Source: Limiplasma sp045540635 (lineage in GTDB: Bacteria > Bacillota > Clostridia > Christensenellales > Aristaeellaceae). From it: a DNA stretch of 8,382 nt. This document shows positions 1 through 5,236 of this stretch, one piece after another. A model generated the notes under the pieces. That model saw only the letters and a program-made list of their open reading frames with translations, was not told where the DNA came from and did no database searches. A program made the translations under genes and the position numbers. The stretch is from contig JAZQHO010000164.1 of the NCBI GenBank assembly GCA_045540635.1, positions 1 through 8,382 of the forward strand, read 5' to 3'. The stretch's first letter is position 1. Each line of letters starts with the position of its first letter.

Positions 1-257
1 GCCTGACCGGAGGAGGTGAGCATAGCCCCCACGCCGCCCTCCATGGCTGCCAGCTTTGCTTCCACGCAGGCGGTGGTGGGGTTGGAAATACGGGTGTACA
101 TATGGCCGTCCGCCGTCAGGTCGAACAGCTGGCCGAGAAACTCGGAGGATTCGTACTGATACGTGGTGCTCTGATAAATGGGCAGAATGCGGGGCTGACC
201 GTTTTCCGGCTTGTAGCCTTCCTGCAGCACCTTGGTCTCGATGTGGGTATTCGCCAT
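1..257 (-). CDS. metY: O-acetylhomoserine sulfhydrylase (MetY), N-terminal part, cut by the window edge
   Basis: Visible are 85 codons beginning MANTHIETKVLQEGY. The segments PILPIYQSTTY-like (RILPIYQSTTYQYES), MYTRISNPT and the following ACVEAKLAAMEGG are typical of the N-terminus of the Cys/Met-metabolism PLP enzymes, and this exact order is characteristic of the O-acetylhomoserine aminocarboxypropyltransferase branch. Family members are cytoplasmic tetramers of about 420-430 residues that condense O-acetylhomoserine with sulfide to give homocysteine. The PLP lysine lies further downstream, outside the window. The start is set by AAGGAGGGGG about 7 bases upstream of the ATG. The gene is preceded by its own candidate promoter and an operator-like palindrome, and is separated from the upstream operon by a terminator. 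A cystathionine gamma-synthase or methionine gamma-lyase is possible but fits the N-terminus less well. Confidence 0.88.
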   Translation of the reverse strand, partial: MANTHIETKVLQEGYKPENGQPRILPIYQSTTYQYESSEFLGQLFDLTADGHMYTRISNPTTACVEAKLAAMEGGVGAMLTSSGQ

Positions 258-293
258 GGGAGAACCCCCTCCTTGATGATCAAAATCGGGATA

Positions 294-309
294 TTACCGT
301 ATACGATAA
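294..309. promoter_or_regulatory. Operator-like 16-bp palindrome over the metY -10 region
   Basis: The sequence TTACCGTATACGATAA is an inverted repeat with a perfect 8-bp core (CGTATACG) and matching TTA/TAA ends; only the two bases flanking the core break symmetry. It overlaps the candidate -10 and the expected transcription start of metY, where a dimeric repressor would act. No known regulator consensus is recognised, so the binding protein is unknown. A second short dyad, TTGAT-G-ATCAA at 273-283, lies just before the ribosome site. Confidence 0.4.
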
Positions 310-331
310 CAGAAAGCGCCCCTGCCGTCAA
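303..331 (-). promoter_or_regulatory. Candidate sigma-A promoter of metY
   Basis: On the minus strand a TTGACG box (326-331, five of six matches to TTGACA) is followed after exactly 17 bases by TATCGT (303-308, four of six matches to TATAAT). The -35 box lies in the loop and stem edge of the terminator of the upstream operon, so terminator and promoter share bases. Transcription would begin near 296, giving a leader of only about 40 bases, too short for an S-box or T-box riboswitch. An alternative -10, TAATAT at 291-296, has no good -35 partner. Confidence 0.45.
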
Positions 332-349
332 TGCCGGCGGCAGGGGCGC
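316..349 (-). terminator. Intrinsic terminator of the GH31-MATE-M50 operon
   Basis: A perfect 12-bp GC-rich stem (GCGCCCCTGCCG against CGGCAGGGGCGC) encloses a 10-base loop, 27 bases after the M50 stop codon. On the minus strand it is preceded by an A-rich stretch and followed by TTTCTGTTAT, a modest U tract. On the plus strand a better T run (355-360 and on to 373) follows the same stem, so it could work in both directions. Confidence 0.8.
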
Positions 350-376
350 ACGGTTCTTTTTTGGTTTGTTTTTGCG

Positions 377-1531
377 TCAGCTTTCCGCGCGCTGCTGCGC
401 CAGTGCGATCAGTTCCCGTTCGGAAGCGATCTCCTGCTCATGGGGATAGTTCTTTGCTGCCTTTTCAAGCTCCGCCAGCGCCTTTTCGGCCTTGGTGCTG
501 TCCCCCTCCGCCAGAAGGGCATAGGCATAGGCGGTACGGTGGATGGGCAGCTGTCCCTTCATGGCCTTCATAAACTTGAGCTGCTCTTTATCCATCAGCT
601 GTTGAGCAGTCTCGTTTTCTCCCTCCAGCAGGTGGAGATAGATGCGGTCGTTCACCAGCAGCTTGCGGAACATACCGGGCAGCTTTTCGGGATCATCTGC
701 CAGCATCTCATCCAGCCGGGCAGCGCATTCCCCGAAGCGGTGCTCATCCAGCAGGCGGTTGGCGCACAGGATGGCAATGCCTGCAATGAGCACATTGCTC
801 CGGCTTTCCCGTCCGGGCCACACAAAGCATTCCGCAGGCATATCCTTCAAGCGCACGCCGTTGACATTGAGCTTGTTGAGCACCAGCTGGGTGCGGAAGG
901 CATTCAGCGCCTCCGGATCCTTGCCCAGATCCAGCGCATTTCTGCCGTCGTTGGCCTGTTCCATGGGCACAGGCAGACCGTTGGTCAAGGCAAACAGCAG
1001 GCCTACGCAGGCGGCCAGCACCAGCAGCGTATGCACCAGCGTTCCGTCCTCACAGAGGAAGGTGCAGCCGAAGCACAGCGCCGCCGTGATCAGATTGACG
1101 ATCACCCCGCCCAGATTATAGAGCACATTGGGCATTCTGCCATCCACAATGGGCGGCGGATCCAGCAGGCACTGCCCGCCGGTGCCGCCCAGTCGGAATT
1201 TGCGTACACGCCAGCCCTGCTCGTTTTTCAGGAGCATCAGGCTGCCCACCCGGAAGGATACAAAGCTGTACCCCGTTAAAAGGCCGAAAAGCAGGTGTCC
1301 GGCCTCGTGGAGCACGATCGCCAGAAAAAAGATCACATACATGCCCACCAGCAAAGCAAGCCAGACCAGCAGCACCTGCCAGTCGGTGGCACCGCTGAGC
1401 GAAGCGGCATCCATGGTTTGAATCATCAGAATGCCAAAGAAAGCGCCGAACAGAAGGTAGCACACCACCACGATCCATTGACCCCACGTAGCTTTCTTCT
1501 TCGGCTGTGCTGTCTGCGTGTTTTCTTTCAT
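377..1531 (-). CDS. Membrane M50 (site-2-protease-like) metallopeptidase with helical TPR-like C-terminal part
   Basis: The 384-residue product has four hydrophobic segments (about 17-38, 52-86, 134-160, 165-186). HEAGH at 75-79 is the HExxH zinc motif at the end of the second segment, and NGLPVP plus a following NDG (N184, P187, D195) matches the second S2P motif region that supplies the third zinc ligand. This supports an intramembrane zinc protease of family M50. Residues about 250-380 are soluble, alpha-helical and resemble TPR repeats (for example a helix pair around 333-360), so this part may bind a partner or substrate in the cytoplasm. The start ATG is chosen because GGGAGG lies 6 bases upstream; another in-frame ATG two codons earlier touches the GGGAGG directly. 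It follows the MATE gene by 26 bases and is last in the operon. The substrate cannot be read from the sequence; no anti-sigma gene or spore cluster (SpoIVFB context) is nearby. Confidence 0.8.
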   Translation of the reverse strand: MKENTQTAQPKKKATWGQWIVVVCYLLFGAFFGILMIQTMDAASLSGATDWQVLLVWLALLVGMYVIFFLAIVLHEAGHLLFGLLTGYSFVSFRVGSLMLLKNEQGWRVRKFRLGGTGGQCLLDPPPIVDGRMPNVLYNLGGVIVNLITAALCFGCTFLCEDGTLVHTLLVLAACVGLLFALTNGLPVPMEQANDGRNALDLGKDPEALNAFRTQLVLNKLNVNGVRLKDMPAECFVWPGRESRSNVLIAGIAILCANRLLDEHRFGECAARLDEMLADDPEKLPGMFRKLLVNDRIYLHLLEGENETAQQLMDKEQLKFMKAMKGQLPIHRTAYAYALLAEGDSTKAEKALAELEKAAKNYPHEQEIASERELIALAQQRAES

Positions 1532-1557
1532 GTTCATCCTCCCAGTGCGAACAGTTA

Positions 1558-2997
1558 TCAGGCTGCATTGCCGCCGCAGCGGGCTTCCCGGCTGCGCTTG
1601 CGCTCCGCCATAAAGGCAGGCAGCGCCGCCTGACCCTCCGGGGTAACGGGGCGCACCCATCTGCCGGAATACATATGCCACTGCATAATGAAGAAGCGGA
1701 TAGGCTCATCGATGTAGCAGCAGGCGAACACCACAAGGAAGGGGGCCTTCAGCACCATGCCGGAAATCCACACAGCAGGCAGCACCATCAGGTACATGAA
1801 GGTGATCTCCAGTATGGTGCCGGTGGCTGCATCGCCTGCGGAGCGGTAGGTATCGTTCTGCGTCCAGTTGGCCATGCGGAACAGCGCTGCCATGGAATAG
1901 ATGAGCAGCATTCCAAAGCACAGGCGGAAGCTTTCGCCGCTGAGACTCATGGCGCGCAACAGGGGCGAATGGACTGCGATCAGGAGCAGACAGCCCAGCA
2001 GGATAAAGCTGTCGCACAGCGGCACGATGCGTTTGGCACGCTGGTAAGCCAGATCCAGGTTGCCCGCACCCACCTGCTGCCCCACCAATACGGAGGCGGC
2101 GTTGGAGAAGCCTGCAAAGAAACCGATAATGAAGCCTTCCAGCGTGCGGAACACCGCCAGACCGGCGATAGCCTGCTCGGACTGGCGGCCCAGCACAATG
2201 TTCATCACGAATGCGCCCACGCCGATGAGCACCTCATTGCAGATGATGGGGAAGCACTTTTGCAGGTATTCCGTCAGGTTCTGCTTTTTCCAGCGGAAAT
2301 GATGGCTTACCCGGAGCAGGTATGGATGCCGCTGCACCTTTGCACACACCAGGATAACCACCACATTGACCACGGCGGCGATCACCGTAGCCAGTGCAGC
2401 GCCCCGCACGCCCATGGCCGGGAAGCCCATTCGGCCTTCGATCAGCAACCAGTTGAGGGAGCAGTTGGTAACGACAGAGGCAATACCGCCGTACAGCGGA
2501 ATGCGCACTTTGCCGGTGGTGCGCAAAAGAGCACTGCAGGCCATGGCATACACCTGCAGCGGATAGGCAAAGCCGATGATACGCAGGTATTCCACGCCGA
2601 TCTGCTGGATGTTGACCTTATCGGTATACACCCGCATGATCAGGTTGGGAAACAGAATGGCTGCCAGACCGAACAGGAAGCCCACCATCATCATAAAACT
2701 GAGGGTGATGCCGTAGGAGCGGTTGATGCCCTCATCGTCTCCTGCGCCGTAGTACTGGGCAAAGAACAGCATACCGCCACCCACAAAGCCCCAGTAACCG
2801 GTGAACATCAGCGATGAAAACTGAGCACAGAGACCAACTGCGCCTACTGTCAGCTCGCCCAGCGGGGCAAGCATCATGGTATCGATCATGCTGCCGGTGG
2901 TGGTGAGCAGGTTTTGCAGCGCCACCGGCACAGCGATGGTCATTACGCTTTGGATGAACGCCTTCCATGGAAAGCGTTCTTTGGCGAGAGTATTCAT
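1558..2997 (-). CDS. MATE-family multidrug/metabolite exporter
   Basis: The 479-residue polytopic protein has about twelve hydrophobic segments in two halves, the length and layout of the MATE (NorM/DinF-like, MOP superfamily) antiporters. Family signatures are AQYYGAGD near 80-87, LLRTTGKVRIPL at 157-168, and in the second half SNAASVLVGQQVGAGN at 298-313, the equivalent of the conserved VGQxxGA element. The family exports cationic drugs or metabolites using Na+ or H+ gradients; substrate cannot be predicted. The last ~30 residues form an unusual basic tail (AERKRSREAR) that would be cytoplasmic. The ATG starting MNTLAKERF is preferred: it sits 7 bases after the GH31 stop and is coupled to it through a mini-ORF. 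A GTG 16 codons earlier lacks a ribosome site and would overlap GH31. It is the second gene of the operon. Confidence 0.9.
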   Translation of the reverse strand: MNTLAKERFPWKAFIQSVMTIAVPVALQNLLTTTGSMIDTMMLAPLGELTVGAVGLCAQFSSLMFTGYWGFVGGGMLFFAQYYGAGDDEGINRSYGITLSFMMMVGFLFGLAAILFPNLIMRVYTDKVNIQQIGVEYLRIIGFAYPLQVYAMACSALLRTTGKVRIPLYGGIASVVTNCSLNWLLIEGRMGFPAMGVRGAALATVIAAVVNVVVILVCAKVQRHPYLLRVSHHFRWKKQNLTEYLQKCFPIICNEVLIGVGAFVMNIVLGRQSEQAIAGLAVFRTLEGFIIGFFAGFSNAASVLVGQQVGAGNLDLAYQRAKRIVPLCDSFILLGCLLLIAVHSPLLRAMSLSGESFRLCFGMLLIYSMAALFRMANWTQNDTYRSAGDAATGTILEITFMYLMVLPAVWISGMVLKAPFLVVFACCYIDEPIRFFIMQWHMYSGRWVRPVTPEGQAALPAFMAERKRSREARCGGNAA

Positions 2998-3005
2998 ACA
3001 AGCAT
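2994..3005 (-). promoter_or_regulatory. Three-codon mini-ORF (Met-Leu-Val-stop) coupling GH31 and MATE translation
   Basis: In the GH31-MATE junction the GH31 stop overlaps an ATG (TGATG), which opens ATG CTT GTA TGA, and that TGA overlaps the MATE start (ATGA). The Shine-Dalgarno AAGGA (3012-3016), inside the last GH31 codons, is 6 bases from the mini-ORF ATG but 14 bases from the MATE ATG, so ribosomes should favour the mini-ORF and reach MATE by stop-restart. The arrangement is directly visible; use of the mini-ORF is inferred. Confidence 0.5.
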
Positions 3006-5083
3006 CAGTTTTCCTTTGTATAGATAGGGTATTCGTGTCCCTCACGCATCATAACAGGAATGATGCCGATGGGTGCAGGCACGGTAACGGTCTGACCGCC
3101 CTCGTAGGTTTCGCCGGTGTAGGCATCCACCCAGCGGCAGCCCTTGGGCAGATAGATCTCCCGGGTCTCTGCGCCTGCCTCCATGATGGGAGCGACCAGC
3201 AGATCGGGGCCGAACATGTAGGCATCCTCCACGTTCCAGCACTTCTCATCCTGCTGGAAATCGTAGAACAGGGGACGCATGACCGGCGCGCCGGTCTCGC
3301 TGGCATCCATCATCAGCTGCCGGATGTAGGGGCGCAGCCGCTCACGGATGAACAGATAGGGCTTCAGAAGCTCGTACACATCCTCGCCGAAGCTCCACAG
3401 CTCGTTATCCTGACCGCTGGTCAGCTGGCGCACATTGTTGATGAACTCCTGCTCCCGCTCATGCCACGGGGAACGCTCGCCGTGCATGCGGAATACCGGG
3501 CAGAAGGCGCCCCACTGGAACCAGCGCACCAGCAGTTCCCGGAAGGCGGGATCGCTGATATCGCCGCCAATAAAGCCGCCGATATCGCTGGTCCACCACG
3601 GGATGCCCGCCATTGCCATGCTGAGACCGGCCTGCAGCTGCTCCCGCATGGAACGGAAGGAGGAATAGATATCGCCCGACCATGTGAGGGTGGCGTACTT
3701 CTGGCTGCCTGCCCACGCGCAGCGCACCAGACTCATGATATCCTTCTCCCCCACTGCCTTCAGGCCTTCGTAGAAGCCCTTGGCATAGCCGACGGGATAG
3801 GTGTTGGTGCAGCTGAGGGCAGGGCCCGCCCAATAGCGGTAGTTGTCAAAATCGTAGGGGCCGTACTCCGGCTCGGCTTCATCCAGCCAGAAGCAGCGGA
3901 TGCCCTTGTCGTAATAGTTTTCCTTGCAGCGCTCCCAGACAAATTTCTGGGCGCCGGGGTGAGTAGCATCGTAGAAAACGGTGTTGCCCATCCACGTCAT
4001 GTGCAGATTGCTGCCCCGGTCTGCGCTTACCAGATAGCCCTTGGAGGCCATCTTGCCAAAATTTTCGCTGCGCTCGTCGATGGTGGGCCACACAGAGACC
4101 ACGGGCTCGATGCCCATCTCCCGCAGTTCCCGCACCATGCCTTCGGGGTCGGGCCAGTCGCGGGGCTCAAACTTGAAATCGCCCTGCATGGTCCAGTGGA
4201 AGAAGTCCACCACGATCACATCCAGCGGCAGACCGCGGCGCTTGTGCTCCCGGGCTACCGCCATCAGTTCATCCTGCGTGCGGTAGCGCAGCTTGCACTG
4301 CCAGTAGCCCATGCCGTATTCGGGCATCATGGGGGTGCGGCCGGTGGCAAAGGTGTACTGCTTCTCGATCTCGGCAGGGCTGTCCCCGGCGGTGATGAAG
4401 TAATCCAGCTTCTTGGTGCGCTTTGCCGTCCACTCGGTCTTGTTGGTGCCGAAGGTGGCGGTGCCGATGGCGGGGTTGTTCCACAGGAAGCCATAGCCAC
4501 GGCTGGAGACATAGAAAGGCACGCTGGCCTGAGAATTGCGGTGGGCAAGCTCCAGCGTTGCGCCCTTCTTATCCAGATGGCGGTGCTGGTACTGACCCAT
4601 GCCGAAGATCTTCTCATCGTCAAAGGCCTCGAAGCGGGCAGTCAGCTCAAAATCGGTGCCGCCCTGCACAGGCTTCAATTCACGGGCATCCACACGGATG
4701 GGCACACAGTAGCGGTTGAGCCGGTTGCGGTTGCGCCAGTATTCCTCGGTGAGCAGCTCGCCCTTCTGGTTGTAGAAGCTGATCCAACCCTCGTGGGATA
4801 CACGGGCTTCGATCTTGCCGTTGCGGATCTTTGCCTGCATACCGGTCTGGTGGTATTTGGCAAACGCTTCGGTCTTATACCAGGGGTCGGTCACATCGAT
4901 GGTCTCAAAGGTGATCTCCGGTTCGATGGCGGGCATTTCTTCGGTAAGCGCCCAGTTGTTTGCATCCATTTGCGGCTGTGCGGTCATGCGCACGCGCAGA
5001 GAGTTCTCGCCCCACGGCTCGATCCAGATCTGGCTGTTGCCCTGCGCAAGCACAAGGCGGCTGCCTTCACGATACATATCCAT
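3005..5083 (-). CDS. Glycoside hydrolase family 31 alpha-glycosidase (alpha-glucosidase or alpha-xylosidase type)
   Basis: The 692-residue protein has the GH31 plan: an N-terminal beta-sandwich (about 1-240), a TIM barrel (about 255-580) and C-terminal beta domains. The barrel contains MGYWQCKLRYRTQDEL (258-273) and DVIVVDFFHW (288-297). The nucleophile is predicted to be D401 in FWLDEAEPEYG and the acid/base D471 in TWSGDI; TSDIGGF (498-504) and FRMHG (531-535) are further subsite motifs. Retaining exo-hydrolysis of alpha-linked glucose or xylose is the family norm; specificity is not clear from sequence, and WLDEAEPE resembles the bacterial alpha-xylosidase/alpha-glucosidase group. No signal peptide is visible, so it should act in the cytoplasm on imported or internally made glycosides. 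The start follows AAAGGAG by about 9 bases; a second ATG two codons on is too far. It is the first gene of the operon with MATE and M50. Confidence 0.93.
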   Translation of the reverse strand: MDMYREGSRLVLAQGNSQIWIEPWGENSLRVRMTAQPQMDANNWALTEEMPAIEPEITFETIDVTDPWYKTEAFAKYHQTGMQAKIRNGKIEARVSHEGWISFYNQKGELLTEEYWRNRNRLNRYCVPIRVDARELKPVQGGTDFELTARFEAFDDEKIFGMGQYQHRHLDKKGATLELAHRNSQASVPFYVSSRGYGFLWNNPAIGTATFGTNKTEWTAKRTKKLDYFITAGDSPAEIEKQYTFATGRTPMMPEYGMGYWQCKLRYRTQDELMAVAREHKRRGLPLDVIVVDFFHWTMQGDFKFEPRDWPDPEGMVRELREMGIEPVVSVWPTIDERSENFGKMASKGYLVSADRGSNLHMTWMGNTVFYDATHPGAQKFVWERCKENYYDKGIRCFWLDEAEPEYGPYDFDNYRYWAGPALSCTNTYPVGYAKGFYEGLKAVGEKDIMSLVRCAWAGSQKYATLTWSGDIYSSFRSMREQLQAGLSMAMAGIPWWTSDIGGFIGGDISDPAFRELLVRWFQWGAFCPVFRMHGERSPWHEREQEFINNVRQLTSGQDNELWSFGEDVYELLKPYLFIRERLRPYIRQLMMDASETGAPVMRPLFYDFQQDEKCWNVEDAYMFGPDLLVAPIMEAGAETREIYLPKGCRWVDAYTGETYEGGQTVTVPAPIGIIPVMMREGHEYPIYTKEN

Positions 5084-5119
5084 ATAGGGTTGCTCCTTTC
5101 GTAACCGATGGTCATTGGG

Positions 5120-5130
5120 GGTATGATACC
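5120..5130. promoter_or_regulatory. Operator-like 11-bp dyad over the GH31 -10 box
   Basis: GGTAT-G-ATACC is a perfect inverted repeat (5+1+5) that covers the whole TATCAT -10 element of the GH31 operon promoter. This position would suit repression. It does not match the catabolite cre consensus, and its core differs from the palindrome upstream of metY, so a separate regulator would be needed. A short dyad can arise by chance. Confidence 0.35.
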
Positions 5131-5151
5131 ATAGCGGGAGTGGAAAAACAA
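5123..5151 (-). promoter_or_regulatory. Sigma-A-type promoter of the GH31-MATE-M50 operon
   Basis: TTGTTT (5146-5151) and TATCAT (5123-5128) are separated by exactly 17 bases on the minus strand, about 40 bases before the GH31 start. A second pair, TTGTAT (5151-5156) and TATGGT (5128-5133), also with a 17-base spacer, is shifted by 5 bases, so the region may start transcription at two nearby points. Both lie immediately after the terminator of the upstream sigma-factor gene, which supports an independent transcript. Confidence 0.6.
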
Positions 5152-5174
5152 TACAACGGATGAGGGTTTCGGAG

Positions 5175-5236
5175 AAAGAAAAAACCTCCCCTGCTGCCCT
5201 GTAGCAAGGGAGGCGGTAGCAGCGCACCCGGCGCTG
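5175..5236 (-). terminator. Tandem hairpins and intrinsic terminator after the sigma-factor gene
   Basis: Right after the stop codon is a small hairpin (GCGCTG/CAGCGC ends, 6-bp stem, 5-base loop, 5220-5236). Seven bases later in the transcript comes the main hairpin: an 11-bp stem (5185-5195 with 5203-5213, one G-U pair, 7-base loop), then TTTTTTCTTTC on the minus strand. The second hairpin with its T run is a textbook Rho-independent terminator; the first may protect the 3' end or be incidental. Confidence 0.85.

Noticed and set aside
258..293. SAM or T-box riboswitch in front of metY
   Set aside because: The predicted leader is about 40 bases, and no S-box core or T-box sequence is visible.
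56..1279. Long plus-strand open frame crossing metY and the M50 gene
   Set aside because: It crosses two minus-strand genes and the terminator between them, and its translation is low-complexity with no recognisable motif.
1532..1681. Extension of the M50 protein upstream by 50 codons
   Set aside because: It would overlap the C-terminus of MATE, while GGGAGG at the correct distance marks the shorter start.
1507..2817. Plus-strand open frame of 436 codons opposite MATE
   Set aside because: The translation is dominated by His, Gln and Ala, as expected for the antisense of a hydrophobic transporter; no start signals.
2998..3045. N-terminal extension of MATE from a GTG inside GH31
   Set aside because: No ribosome site precedes the GTG; the extra 16 residues are hydrophilic and outside the family's usual start.
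2876..5104. Long plus-strand open frame (742 codons) opposite GH31
   Set aside because: It mirrors the GH31 gene, whose catalytic motifs are unmistakable; its His/Ala/Gly-rich translation has no domain logic and it runs across the GH31-MATE junction. Long antisense frames are expected in GC-rich coding DNA.
5123..5151. GH31 promoter as a target of the neighbouring ECF-like factor
   Set aside because: The boxes fit sigma-A (TTGTTT, 17 bases, TATCAT); no AAC-type ECF -35 element was seen, and the metY and sigma-gene upstream regions share no common motif with it.
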